Below, piece after piece: positions 42,290 to 53,949 of a stretch of DNA of 64,000 bases. The DNA lies in the NCBI GenBank assembly GCA_026826555.1, contig JAKSZT010054565.1:3989692-4053691 (forward strand). The letters are read 5' to 3'. The translations under genes and the position numbers were made by a program. Position 1 is the stretch's first letter. Each line of letters starts with the position of its first letter. This stretch comes from Tolypeutes matacus (taxonomy: Eukaryota > Chordata > Mammalia > Cingulata > Chlamyphoridae). The notes beneath the pieces are model-generated. The model was not told the origin of the DNA and ran no database searches. It saw nothing but the letters and a program-made list of their open reading frames with translations.

Positions 42290-45200
42290 CTTTCTCATGA
42301 GTAATATTAACCAATAAATTATTATCTTTTTAATTGTCCTTGTCTAGTTTTTATATACCTGTTGTGCTAGACACATAAAATGACTTGGGAATCATATCTT
42401 TTGTTTTCTGAAAGAGTTTGTGAAAGCTTAGGATTATTTGTTCCATCCATGTTTAGTAGGGTTTACCTGTGAAAACATCTGTGCCTGTTGTTTTCTTTGT
42501 GGGAAGATTTTTTAAAAATTGCTGATGCAATTTATTTAATGGTTATAGTAACACTGAAAGTTAATAATTCTTCTTGGGTCAGATTAGTTTATTATTTCTA
42601 GGAATTGGTCCATTTCACGTGAATTTCCAATATATGCCATAAAGTTGAGTAAGAAATTCTCATTGTTAAATCTCTGCTCAATCTGTAGTTTTGTATTTCA
42701 TTTTTACATTCCTAAAATTGTTTTATTTGTGGTTTTTTTTAATCTCTGATTTTCCATGATGAATCTTGTCAGAGTTGGTCTATTTTATTAGTCTTTTTAA
42801 ACAACCAAATCTGAACTTCTCTAGTATAACTTCATTTTTGTTTTATTAATTTCTATTCTATCTTGACTAGTTCCCTGTTCCCTAATATAAATGACATAAA
42901 TTTCCCTTAAATGCAACTTTCTTGGATTCTTACTAGTTCTGCCCAAAGCATTTTTTAATATCCATTATGATTTCTTTATAAAATCATGAGATATAGATGC
43001 AATTCAAAGTTCTATGAATGGGATTTTTAAGTATTTTTTTAGTGATTTCTAAATTAATTGTGTTGTACTCAGTATGAAATCAAGTCTTTCAGATTTTTGA
43101 GTCTTACTACATGTTTCATTTTCATAAATAGTCTATGTTTTCCTTTTTTTTTTTTTTTTTTTTTGAGGTACTGGGGCTGGAAATTGAACCTGGGACCTCA
43201 TATGTGGGAAGCAGGCACCCAACCTTAGCTACATTGGCTCCCTCCATGTTTTCTTGAAAGACTTTTTCTCTATTCAAGAGTGTTAATTTATATTTATCCA
43301 TTAGTTCATGTTTGTTCATTGTGTGCTTTAATTTTTCTACCCTCTTAATGATTTTTTTTCTACCTGATTGATCATTTATTGAGAAAATTTGTTAGACTCT
43401 CCAGCTACAATGATAGATTTACCAGTTTCTCCTTTTATTTATGGCCATTTTTTGTTTATATATTGTAAAGCTATGCTACTAAATGTACAGAAGTTTAGAA
43501 CTCAATATGGAGTGATACTCTTTATATCCACGGATGTGATTTGACTAAAAGGTTGTTGTTGTTTTTTTTTGTTGTTGTTGTTGTTGTTGTTTTTTAATAT
43601 TTTTAATAATTTTTACTATACCACATACCTTTTGGTTGGTTAGTGTTAATATACCACATCTTCTTCCATCCTTTTACTTTAAACATTTCTATGCCTGAAA
43701 GTTTTAGGTGCTCCTCTGTAAATAGCATGTTTTTTTCCCTTTAAGTAAAGTCTGAAAATCTTTGACATTTATCCACAAAATTTAGTTCATTTGCAATTAT
43801 TATGATACTTGATATAATTGGCTATAATTTCACCATTTAATTTGTTTATTTTTCTTTTTTAATGTACTCTGATATTTAAATAATTGATTTTATCTACTAT
43901 TTTTCCTTCTAGTGTGTACATTATGCATTCTGTTCCTATGTGTGTAGTAGTTACTTTGTAAAATTTAAAAATATACTTAAAGTATATTAGCTTTAAATTC
44001 TACAGTTAATCAATCCCCAAAGTTAATCAATCTCTTCCAAAATAATACAATAATTATAGAATTTTTAAAATTTTTACTATACAAGTTAGACACCATATTT
44101 GTTTTTTATAGTCATAGTTTAATTAGATTTACCCACATGTATATCATTTTCTTTGTTCACCATTCCTTTCTACATTTCAAAACTTTCTTTTGAGATTATG
44201 AAGAAGGGCCTTTAGAATTAATTTTTTAAAGAGACTTGTGTTTTTAAACTGAGTTTTTCTCTGTTGTGATGTAAGCTTATTTAATTTCCATTCTTACAAG
44301 ATATAATTTTATACCCAGCTATTGTCAGCCATTTTTCCCAGAATTTTAGAGATATTTTTCTATTGTTTTCTAGCTTCTAGTATTATTGTTGATAATTCAA
44401 ATGCCGATGTGATTATCAAATGCTATGTATTATTCCTCATAGTTTTCTGATCACTTAAAAAAAGTTTTTCTTTCTGTTGAGGATTTTGCCAGTGTAGATT
44501 TATTCATATTCATTATTTTATTCTGCTTGGGTATTACTGAGCTTCTTGAATCTGATGAATAGTGATTTTCATCAATTCTGGAAATTCACAGCTACTATGT
44601 CTTTGAATATTGCCTCTTCTCCAATTCTTTCAATATGTTTATTCTGGAACTCTAAGAAGACATATGTGAGACTTTCACGCTATATTTTCTCTGTTTAACC
44701 TGTACAGTGAATTTTTTTTTAATTCCCAGAAATTCTATTCTTTTCAAATGTTCCTGGTCATTATTTATAGCTTTAGGTTTCCATTCTGCTTAGGTGGCTT
44801 TTAAATATTCTGTGCCACATTTTTAGACCTTCTTTGGAAAGAATTTTTCTTTGGACATCAATTCCACCATGTTGTGGAAAAGTATGTGTCCAGCCTCATT
44901 GTTCTTTTACTCTTAATACTTTCAGAGAACACATTATAAAACCTAATCTTTCTACTATAGGTGAACTTTGCTCTCCTTCTTTTAAAATAAAATATTTCAC
45001 CAGAGATCTGTACAGGAATCAATCATATTCCATCAACTTTGTAAACATCTAGCAATTTGAATCTTCATATTTATGTATTTACTCATCCAAAAGAGATTTA
45101 TTCTATTATCTCCTTGATAACTGATTTAATTATATTTTTTCTAATCTCTTCTTTAGGAATATCAATGGTGTAGATTTTTGCCCACCATTTCTTCCTACAT

Positions 45201-45369
45201 TTCAAATATTTTCTTTTCTGGGGTAATGAAGAATGGATATTTGAATATTTGTATATTTGATACTGGAAGAGTATTTGAATATTTGTTTTAGCTCCTCCAA
45301 GTCTGTCATTTTGACTCTCAGAACTTCTATCTTCTTAGTCTGAAAAGGAAACTCTGCTTTCTTAGAGCT
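42290..45369 (-). mobile_element. L1 LINE, long ORF2-to-5' segment
   Basis: Reverse-complement L1 text runs from TTGTCCTTGTCTAGTTTTTA and GAGTTTGTGAAAGCTTAGGA through GGTCTATTTTATTAGTCTTT and GGATTCTTACTAGTTCTGCC to TGCTTGGGTATTACTGAGCT and GAATATTGCCTCTTCTCC (near 44520-44620), continuing more diverged to the LTR at 45370. It is interrupted by a SINE at 43143. A (GTT)n run lies at 43551-43590. All frames are broken. Confidence 0.7.
43143..43245 (-). mobile_element. DAS-type SINE inside L1
   Basis: The plus strand shows a T-run, then GAGGTACTGGGGCTGGAAAT, GAACCTGGGACCTCATATG and TAGCTACATTGGCTCCC, the reverse complement of the DAS head (GGGAGCCAATGTAGCTA). Target duplications ATGTTTTC at 43135-43142 and 43246-43253 are exact. 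It is younger than its L1 host. Confidence 0.88.
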
Positions 45370-45735
45370 CATAGCAGTTTGATATTATTTATGAATTAAA
45401 AAAAAAAAAAGGATTATGTTTGTAAACCAATCCATTCCTCTGGGTGTGATATACTTCATGACACAGAAGTGGAGAGAACTTTGATCCTGAGGCCCTGGGA
45501 AGAGAGATAAGGCCCATGCCAGCCTGTAGCTGAGAGCAAGGAAGGCCGAACCCTTCCAAAGATAGGCAACCATCTTGTTTCAACACGTGGCAACTGACTT
45601 TGTTGAGAATCCAACTTTGAGTTGGACTCTTTAGGGCCTTGTAACTGTAAGCTTTTACCCCAGATAAATACCCTGTATAAAAGCCAACAGATTTCTGGTA
45701 TTTTACATCAGTACCCCTTTTGGCTGACTGATACA
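45370..45735 (+). mobile_element. solo ERVL/MaLR-type LTR in L1
   Basis: It starts CATAGCAGTTTGATATTATT, then GGATTATGTTTGTAAACCAA, GGCCTTGTAACTGTAAGC and CTGTATAAAAGCCAACAGAT, and ends TTTGGCTGACTGATACA. A perfect 5-bp target duplication GAGCT lies at 45365-45369 and 45736-45740. TATAAAAG near 45675 could be a former TATA box. The style matches an LTR that I recall as common in xenarthrans. No internal coding sequence is present. Confidence 0.8.
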
Positions 45736-45740
45736 GAGCT

Positions 45741-46090
45741 TATCATGTTTGTCCTCTGCATCACTGGTTTGAAATTCTTTGGTGTCACTTTTGCAGTTTA
45801 AGGCCCATCATGTCATTTTTAGCCACTCTATGACTCTATTTGCTTCTTTACAGTATTTTAGTAACTCAGTAACTTCCCATTTCATCTGAGTCTGTTTGCT
45901 CACTATCAACCTTTTTCATCTCATTTTACAGTGTTCATTATTTTCTGAATTTATTTGAATAGGTGCATGGTAAATAATGCAGTATATTTCAAGTATGCTA
46001 TGACTGCCTTAGTCTTCTGCTTAAATAATGCAGAGTCTTTGCTTAAATACTATTCTTTGTCATTTTATTTGGGCTAAAACAAGGAGAAGT
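45741..46090 (-). mobile_element. continuation of the L1 5' region
   Basis: This AT-rich text (GTTTGTCCTCTGCATCACTG and TCAGTAACTTCCCATTTCATC) continues the L1 strand seen before the LTR. Divergence is high, so the right end is uncertain. Confidence 0.4.
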
Positions 46091-46900
46091 CTACTTAGAT
46101 TAGATATATGCCCCAAACAATGTGAGTTCATTCTCCTTTGATCCCTCCCTGACCATGTGGAAACTTTTATATCTGAAACTGGAAGATGGGTTGATGCAAG
46201 TTTACAAACCAGTTTAATCATAAAGCAACTGGAAAGGGAAAGGGAGGATGCTGGCGGACAATTCTAACATGAAGATACCAATTTACTGCAGTTCCCTCTC
46301 TGTGTTTGCTAATGTCGTACACTGAAAACTAGCTCTCCATATGGAGTTTTCACTTTAGATCTGCCTCTGCTTCCAGTGGAGTGGGCCATTGGGCTGACCT
46401 GTTTCCTCGCCCCATAGTTCACTGCCTTGGGAAGAGCCTTTTAGGCCTGAGGTTTCTGTATATGCTGCTGCTGTACTTGCCCTTGAACTGCCCGGTACAA
46501 TTACTTTGTAGAATGTGGCTCCACAATAGCTAAAGAACAAGGAACTCACATCAGACCCATTGGCCGACCAATGGTTCTGTCCTAAACATTTAAAATGTGG
46601 GCGTTCAATGGGTTCTGCCATGACCTCCTCTAATCCCATAACACCACTCAGCTTTCCCAGCAAAGGAGAAGTGCGTTTCCTTTTACTCATTGTCTTCACT
46701 TTTGACCTGCCTGTGCTGATTTGTTGCAGTTTCTGGCCTATACTTGGGGCACGCCTTTCCTATTTTCCAGTGACAGTATTGTTTGTCACTCTTTGTACAA
46801 TCCTTTTGTCATTCTACTTAGTACCTGGATAGGGGCATGACATCTAAGTGCATCATCTTCATTTACCCAGAAATCTGTCTTAATTAGGGCTCCACAGATT
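46091..46900. other. unique non-coding DNA
   Basis: No repeat is recognised. A 114-codon minus-strand frame (46699-46355) has no known motif. Confidence 0.45.
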
Positions 46901-46904
46901 CCCA

Positions 46905-47520
46905 CTTATTTAATAAATATTTACAGAGGACCCATCATGTCAGCCATGGTCTAGGTACCAGGGATACATCAGTGAGCAAAGTGGACAGACATCCTGGCGG
47001 GAGAGAAGGGTGATAATTAATAGACACTGCTAATGAGTGCATTGTATAGTATGTTAGAAGGCAACAAGTGCCAGGGAGTGGGGTAGGGGAGGCAGGAGTG
47101 ATGGGAGGGCACCAGGGAAAGCCCATTGAGATATCCAAGCAAAGGTGTAAAGGAAGCAAGAGAGCTGCTCATGGGAATTTCTGAAAGGAGACTGTGCCAG
47201 CCAATGCAAAAAGCTCAAAGTCAAAGTTTAAAAAATTAAAATTTAAAAATTAAAAATAAAAAAGCTCAAAGTCAGGAGTGAATCTGGGACAGGCAGGGAA
47301 CAGCAAGAGCAGTGCAGCTGGAGCAGAGGGGGCAAGGACGCAATGGAGAGCAGAAGGTGAGGTCAGAGAAGGCAGCCAGCCCAGCAGGTAGGCCCTGAGA
47401 GGAGGTTGTTACTTAAAGAGACATAAGGAGCCATGTGGGACCTTTGAAGGGAGAAAGGGTATCATCTAATTTACACCTTAAAGGATCACTTTGGCTCCTG
47501 TGAAGAACACCGAATTCCTG
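46905..47520 (+). mobile_element. ancient mammalian repeat, unassigned family
   Basis: TATTTAATAAATATTTACAG, CCAGGGATACATCAGTGAGC, AAAGTGGACAGACATCCTG, TATAGTATGTTAGAAGGCAA, GAACAGCAAGAGCAGTGCAG and AAAGGATCACTTTGGCTCC follow the whole order of the same old family as 23930 and 27140. A small A-rich insertion with 16-bp flanking repeats sits inside (47208-47274). Confidence 0.5.
47208..47274. repeat. 16-bp direct repeat around an A-rich filler
   Basis: AAAAAGCTCAAAGTCA occurs perfectly at 47208-47223 and 47259-47274, separated by 35 A/T-only bases except one G. This is the footprint expected of an insertion that left only a poly-A-like tail between target duplications. Confidence 0.85.
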
Positions 47521-47589
47521 GGACACAATCAATGACCCCTTAGGCCATTGACTTGATTTGAAACCATTCCTGCCCTGGCTGCCCCAGAG

Positions 47590-47721
47590 AATTAGCAGGC
47601 TGCTTTGAAAATTCCAAAGCCAAGGCCACACCCTAGACCAGTTAAATCAGAATCTCTGGGGAGGGTCGCAGGCCTCAGTGCTTTTTAAAACTCCACAGGT
47701 GACTCACATTATAAACCACTG
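47590..47721 (+). mobile_element. MER5-type hAT-Charlie element
   Basis: CACACCCTAGACCAGTTAAA, TCAGAATCTCTGGGGAGGG, GTGCTTTTTAAAACTCCACA and GGTGACTCACATTATAAACC, ending ACTG, match MER5A/B. The left terminus is poorly preserved. Confidence 0.72.
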
Positions 47722-47724
47722 TTA

Positions 47725-48585
47725 GCAACAAAAAGAAACTGCTCTTGGCCTCCCTCACTGAATATTGAGATCCAAAGGGCAGAGGCCAACTCCCAACAAA
47801 AACCTAACACAACGTCCATGTAGCTTAAAACAAAGCAAGGCACTGAGGGTTGCATCCAAGACACATGTTTGGCTCATAAGAGAGATGAATTAATTCATGA
47901 AATTTCAATTTCACCAAAATGAAACCCAGAATACTGATGGGAACATGTGGTCACTCAGAGGTCAAGGGTGACTTCTCAAAGCGAAAGAGGCTGCTGCAGC
48001 GTTATCAGAAATGGCATTGAACAGAAGCTTCCTCAAGAGGTGGGAAAGCAGCCCCTGAGTCTTCAGAGGAACACACCTCTCATGTGTTTACCAGGGGATG
48101 CAGTGATGCTGAGGCCCTGTGGCCTGACTCAGCTGAGACACGTTGGTGCAGGGCTGTGGGCATCCCCTGCGGCCCAGCCCTGCCCAGCCCACAGCCTTCT
48201 CCTAATCCGGGACCAGGGGCCAAGGCCACCCCAGCCCACGGAGAGCTCCCAGCTGCTGCCACCACCTGCTCCAGGCTGCCGCTAGCTGTGAAATTGCAGT
48301 TTAGGTCATCCTGTTGGGTTCATCCCAAGGTGAAGCTCATCCCCGAGGAATGCAGTTCCCCAGGGCCCCTCATTGTCTTCAACAGCTTGGCCAAGCAGTG
48401 CAAGGGCTGCTGGGTAAATGTTATGCAGCCAGATGTCTGAGACAGCCCTCACCGGGTTCTCCTGTGTCTGGCATGTACACTTGTTCAGGTTCCCCAGGGA
48501 TAAGCTGACGCCCCAGTACATGGACAGGAGGGCCCCACTGGCTTGGCCAGAGACTCTCAGAATACCCAGACCCACTGCAGACTGA
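47725..48585. other. unique non-coding DNA
   Basis: This is GC-rich, unique sequence. Overlapping frames at 47947-48440 (+) and 48265-48080, 48575-48306 (-) have no motif. No repeat is recognised. Confidence 0.5.
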
Positions 48586-48589
48586 GACT

Positions 48590-49045
48590 GCTGGATTTTT
48601 AACTTTAATTTATTTTATTTTATTTTATTTAAATTCAATTTAGAAAGCTGATAATCCACTACTGGAAAACTATTAAGTATGCTTGAAGCAACTTGGGTTT
48701 GTGAACCTACTTTTGCAACTGTAAATTTATGAAATCTAAATACAGATCAAGTCAATAGAAATTTAGCATCTGAATTAAGACATGCTATAAGTGTAATATA
48801 CACATCATATTTTGAAGACTTTACAGAAAAGAGAATATAAACTATCTCATTAGTATTTTTATGTTAATTACATATTAAGTTGATACTTTTTTTATATATT
48901 GGGTTAAATAAAATATATTTTAAAAATTTATGTCACTGGTTTCTTTTTACTTTTTTCCTAATATGGCCACTGGAAAACTTAAAATCACATGTGTAGCTCA
49001 CATTTTATTTTTATTGGATAACATCAGCCTAGCCTCTTTGTCCAG
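48590..49045 (-). mobile_element. old DNA-transposon-like repeat
   Basis: AATATGGCCACTGGAAAACT, TAAAATCACATGTGTAGCTC, TTTTTATTGGATAACATCAG and the AT-rich middle (ATTGGGTTAAATAAAATAT) are the reverse complement of a common mammalian repeat starting '…TCCAATAGAAATATAATG…ACATATGTAATTTTAAATTTTC…'. I believe it is a DNA-transposon relic but cannot name the family. (TTTTA)n lies at 48609-48631. Confidence 0.5.
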
Positions 49046-49334
49046 GGCAGGAAGCCATCCCACTATCCCTAAGCCGACAAAGGGTCATATAGGTGAATGT
49101 TCAAATCTGCAAAGAAGGCCAAGAATAAAGAAGCGCAAACATAAGAGATTTTTACCCCAGACAGAAACTTCCTGGCCCACTTTCCCTCCTCCCTAAATAA
49201 ATGCTGATGGCTTCACACATCTCTGCCAGTGGAGTTCTATTTCCTCCAGCACAGAGTATGCATCAGCACATTAGGAAATAGCTAGAACTATCGTCTATGG
49301 GGTACCTTCTTCCTATCAGGGCTTCAGAGGGTAC
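49046..49334. other. unique non-coding DNA
   Basis: No repeat or gene is recognised. Confidence 0.45.
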
Positions 49335-50145
49335 TTTAAAGACATTTTTGTTTATTAATGCTTTATTGGTATCATTTTAAAAAATAGTCTAGTAAAATAT
49401 TTAACTAGTACATACGTCTGTAGAGTAAAACGTGAAAGTTGCTCTTTTCAAATATACCCCTAGGTCCTTCACTCATTTAACATCAATGCTATCAGTTTCA
49501 TGCAGTGATCTGAGAGTTGCTTTATTCACTTGGCATTATAGTAGATTTTGTTGGGTCGAGTCATACAGAACTCCATTATTCTTTTCTATCAGTCCCATAG
49601 TATTCTACTCTACAGATTAGTTGACTTTCTTCTACTGGATAGACATTTAGATTTTCCCTTTTTTCATATTACAGTGCTACAGTGAACACTTTCTAACTTG
49701 CTTCTTTTTAAGCACATGTGGATATATTTTAGGATTCCTAAAAATGAAATGATGAACCAAAAGTTAATGATGTTTTTATTTTCATAAATAATTGTCAGAT
49801 TGCCTCAAAAAATACTTTACCAATTTACATCCAACCGATAGTAAAGTGCCCATTTTCCCACATCTTCACTCACCAATACTTTATTGTCAATCTTTTCTTT
49901 TCCAATTCATGTGGGTAACAAACACCATCCATGTCTGACAACATGTTTCCTAGTGAAATGGAGGGGCTCTGCCTCGTGTTTATTGTTCAATTGTAATTCT
50001 TAGGTGAATTGTTGATGACAATCTTTGCCCATTTCTCTTATAAGTTGTTTGTCTCTTTTGGATATAAGCTCTTTATACATTTTGGATTATACTTTGGCTG
50101 TTATGAATATATTAAGTATTTTATCTCAGTCTGACACTTATCACT
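49335..50145 (-). mobile_element. L1M LINE 3' end
   Basis: TATTAATGCTTTATTGGTAT, CATAGTATTCTACTCTACAG, GCTACAGTGAACACTTTC, AAATTGCCT-like GATTGCCTCAAAAAATAC and TTTGCCCATTTCTCTTATAA are the reverse complement of L1M 3' UTR and ORF2 end. It is the first of three consecutive minus-strand L1 tails. Confidence 0.65.
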
Positions 50146-52690
50146 GCTAAATTTTTTTTAACTGAAGAATAATAATCATGCAGAAAAGTGCATAAATTGA
50201 AAACACAGAGCTCAATCAGCTATCACAAAGCGGACGCATCAGTGTAAACATCACCTAGGTCAAGAAATAGAATACTCTACAGCCCCCAAGACGTGCTCCT
50301 CTCACACCCTCTGATCACTGCCACTTTTCTTAACTCAAAGGTAACCATATCAAAACAACAAAAAACACCAAAAGATGTGTTTTGCCTTTAAAAATGTTTA
50401 TAAAAGAATCATAGACCATCTATTTTTCTGTGTCTGGTTCTTTTTGGCTGTTGTTCAATATTGTGTTTCTGAGATTCATCCTTATTGTTGGCATGTAGCT
50501 GTAGTTTGTTCATTTTCCTTGTATAACATTCCATTTAATGAATCTGCCATGGTTTATTTATCCATTCTACCATTGATGAACATCTGTGTGGCTTTTTTTC
50601 AGAGTTTAGCTTTTACAAATACTGTTGCTATGAACAGTCTTGTGTGTATCTTTTAATGTATACTCATATGCATTTCAGTTAGGTATATACCAAGGAATGG
50701 ACTTGCTGGGTCAAAGGGTATATAGACAGCATCAAACAGTTTTTCAAAGTAGTTATATCAAATTATAGTCCCACTAACAATGTAAAAGTTCTGTTTGCTC
50801 CACATCTTCACCAACACTTGGGATGGTGAGTCTTTTTCATTTTAACCATTCTGATGAGTTTATGGTGGTATTACACTTGGTTTAAATTTGCATTTCTCAA
50901 ATGAGGTATGAAGCTGAGCCTTTTTCATATGTATATTTGCCATTCAGACACCCTTTGCTATGAAGTGCCTGTTTGAGCCACAGGAAATCCCATGGGGGCC
51001 TTCAGCCCTCAGATCAACTGGGGAAATCAGAAAGAAAAAAGTCCCGTGTCCCTCCTCTATCCTTGAAGACTTCTCTGTGCCCCTATTGGCAGAGCCTGAC
51101 CTACAGCTGGCAAAGCAGAAATGGAGTTTGCAGAATCCAGCTCCAGGGTCACAAAGTAGAGCAACATATGGTGGATTTGGAGCTGAGAGGGAAGAAACTA
51201 CAGCTAGCACTGTGGTCTGTCATTTTGTATTGATTTAAGGAGTTCTTTATATATTCTGGGAACAAGTTGTTTATTGGTTATTTGTATTGCAAATATATTC
51301 TCCCACTCTGTGATTTAGCTTTTGGCTTCCGTATGTTGTCTTTTGCTGAACAAAAAGCGTTTCATTTTAATGTAGTTAAATTTATCAATCTTTTATGGCA
51401 GTGCTTTTAAGAAGTCTTTTCTATCCTAAGGCCAGAAAAATATTCTCCCATGTTTTTCTTAGAGGCTTTGTTGTTTTCCTTTCACATTTAGATTTATGAT
51501 CTGCCTGGAATTGATTTTTGTGGATTGCTGGTGTGAGGTAGGGAGTCAAGCTGCTTTTTTCCCATGTGGTTATTCAACTGACCCAGCAGTATTTGTTGAG
51601 AAGGATGTCCTTTCCACTGAAGGTATCCTTTGCTATGGATAAATTGTACATATTTACACATTGTTCTATTTCTCCATCCTTGAACTAATACCACAATCTT
51701 AATTGCTATAGCTTTATGATAACTCTAAATAACCAAGAGAATGACTCCTCCTACTTTCATCTTCTACAAGAGTCTCTTGGCTATTCTTAACCCTTTCATT
51801 CCCATCAAAATTTAAACCAACTTATCTATTTCCTCCAAAAATATTTTGATCTTTTTATTGGGATTACATTAAATAGGTAGATTGTTTTCGGAGAATTGAC
51901 ACAGCTAAAACACTGAGTTCTCCAATCTATGAACATGATGCATATAGTCATTTAATTAAATCTTCTTTAACTATTCTTAATAATATTTAATAATTTTTTT
52001 GTGTGTTGAGGTCTTACACATCTTTCATGGATGTGAAAATTTAATGCTATTGAAAATATTTTTAAAAAATAATTTCTGTTTGTAACTGATAAATAGGAAC
52101 AACTGATTTATAATGATTCTTAAATTTCTATGTAGTAAAATCCCATTACTATTTTTCTTTGCCTTTTCTGGGGTTTTTCTCTGCCATTTGAATGTCTTTT
52201 CTTACCCAAACTTACAAAAAACATTCTACATTACTTTTAGAGTTTTGATTAATTTTCTAACCCATTAACATTTAGCTATATGAATGTTATGAAATAACTA
52301 TCTTGTTTTATTTTTATAATACTCTAAATGCTCATATATACATCTGTCATTTTAGACTCTATTAGTTTTCATTGATGTATTTATTTTTTCCATGCTATAA
52401 TGCACTATAACTGATATATTTAAGAGGCAATTTACTTACCATATTTAATGGCACATCTTGATAATAATTCCCCATTAATTTTTTCTAAAATTCTTATGAA
52501 AATTCTAGAATAGTTTATTTTTGATATGAACATTAGAATAAATTGGTCAGATTCCATATGTTGAGTAGTTGATTACAAATGTATTGAGTGAATTAATTAA
52601 TTTGGGAAGAATTGGCATTACAGCATTGAGCTTTTCTATGTGGTAACATAATATGTCAACCCATTCATTAAGGCTTCTTTTATGTCTCCA
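50146..52690 (-). mobile_element. L1M LINE, 3' UTR and much of ORF2
   Basis: The order is the clearest L1 text in the window: GTAAACATCACCTAGGTCAA, GAGATTCATCCTTATTGTTG, ATTTATCCATTCTACCATTG, GGTATATACCAAGGAATGGA, GGAGTTCTTTATATATTCTG, AATATATTCTCCCACTCTG, GATCTGCCTGGAATTGATTT and TTAATTGCTATAGCTTTATG, all reverse complement. A non-L1 segment replaces about 35 expected bases at 50976-51220. The far part (52140-52690) is more diverged. All frames are broken. Confidence 0.8.
50976..51220. other. non-L1 insert of unknown origin in L1
   Basis: Between GAAGTGCCTGTTT (L1) and CTGTCATTTTGTATTGATTT (L1), about 245 GC-richer bases do not belong to L1. Words such as CCCTATTGGCAGAGCCTGAC, CCAGCTCCAGGGTCACAAAG and GGTGGATTTGGAGCTGAGAG recall the 3' part of some ERVL-type LTRs, but I cannot prove this. 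No target duplication is visible and a short L1 stretch is missing, so it may be an insertion plus deletion. Confidence 0.6.
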
Positions 52691-53690
52691 GTAAAGTTTC
52701 ATAGATTGTTTGTGTGGTTTTTTTTTTCAACTTTTACTTTTTAAACTAATTTTTAAACAAGTAAAGCATTAACATGGTCTAAAAATTATAATTTTGAAGG
52801 TATACCCAGAGATCTCACTCCCTTCCTGGCCTTTCCAGGAAATCATTTTTATTTGTTTCTTGTTTATTCCCACAGTGTTTCTTTATGCAAAAAAAGAAGC
52901 AACTACACATATATCTTCTGATCCCTTCTGTGATGGCGTGAAGATTTATGGACCCCAAAAATCATGTTCCAAAAGTTAATACATTCTTGTAGGTATAAAC
53001 TTTTTATAAGTTGGACCTTTTGCTTCAGTTTCTTCAGTTAAGGCATGGCCCAGGTGGGTCTTAATCCTCTTACTGGAACCCTTTATAAGAGAATGAAATT
53101 CAGACAAAGAGAGAGAAAACCATAGAAGCAGGAAGTTGATGGCAATGAAACCTGGGAGGGGAAGGAGAGACCAGCAGATGCCGCCATGTGCCTTGCCATG
53201 TGACAGAGGAGTCCAGGACTGCAGGCAGCCCATGTTCAGGAAGAAAACCATTGCCTTCAGTGCACATTGTTTTGTACTTTGCTTTTCATCATCAGTTTGT
53301 TTAATTTGTCCTTTAAATGGATACTGTATTAAGTTTTTTGCTATTATAAATACTTCTACTCTGAAAAACCTTATATTTCTGTCATTTCACAGATGTAAAT
53401 CCCACTTCTATAGGATAAATTTCCAGAACTGGGATTGCTGGGACAATGAGAATGGGTATCTTTCATTTTGATGGATATTGCCAAATTGCCACCCACAGTG
53501 TGGCAATATTTTGCACTGAATATGTGGTTTCCCCACAAGTTCTCCAACACCTTGTATTCTCAAACTGTGGGATTTTCCAATATGCTTGGTCAAATTGTTA
53601 ATCAATGTAGTTCTAATTTGCATTTCTTTTGTTATGAGTGAATTTGAGCATGTTTTCATATGTTTAAGGGACATTTGTCATTGTTGTACT
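52691..53690 (-). mobile_element. L1M LINE 3' end, interrupted by an LTR
   Basis: TTATTCCCACAGTGTTTCTT lies before the LTR. TTTTGCTATTATAAATAC, TAGGATAAATTTCCAGAACT, GGGATTGCTGGGACAATGAG, ATATTGCCAAATTGCCACCC and TAATTTGCATTTCTTTTGTT lie after it. Together they form reverse-complement L1M 3' UTR and ORF2 end. Confidence 0.7.
52929..53253 (+). mobile_element. MLT1-like LTR, 3'-truncated, in L1
   Basis: It begins TGTGATGGCGTGAAGATTTA, then AGTTAAGGCATGGCCCAGG, CCCTTTATAAGAGAATGAAA and GCCTTGCCATGTGACAGAG, and stops after AAGAAAACCATTG, where related copies (59168-59613) continue for another 120 bases. CCTTC occurs at both junctions (52924-52928, 53254-53258). This may be the target duplication with the LTR end deleted, or chance. 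Confidence 0.78.
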
Positions 53691-53774
53691 CTCTGTGGTC
53701 AGTGCCTATCTGTTACCTTAATATGTTTTCTACTGGGCTTCAACTGAGCTTTGGTTCTGGGTACATTGCCTCAT
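53691..53774. other. short unique spacer
   Basis: Nothing is recognised. Confidence 0.4.
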
Positions 53775-53948
53775 TCAGTGTTCATTATTACTCTACCTGG
53801 TAATCATTGGAACATCCATTTTACAGATAAGGCAGGGCAGGCTCAGAGGGTTTAGGCAAGTAGTCCAAGATCATACAGCTAACCAGGGTGCAGGGCTGGG
53901 ATTCGAATTCATTTTTGTCTGACCCCAAAGCACCACTCCACACTGTCA
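53775..53948 (+). mobile_element. MIR SINE
   Basis: CATCCATTTTACAGATAAGG, CTCAGAGGGTTTAGGCAAGT, CCAAGATCATACAGCTAACC and GGGCTGGGATTCGAATTC are a well-preserved MIR core. Confidence 0.85.
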
Positions 53949-53949
53949 C

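Noticed and set aside
39700..45060. single twin-primed (5'-inverted) L1
   Set aside because: The plus- and minus-strand segments overlap in L1 content rather than being complementary halves, so two separate insertions are more likely.
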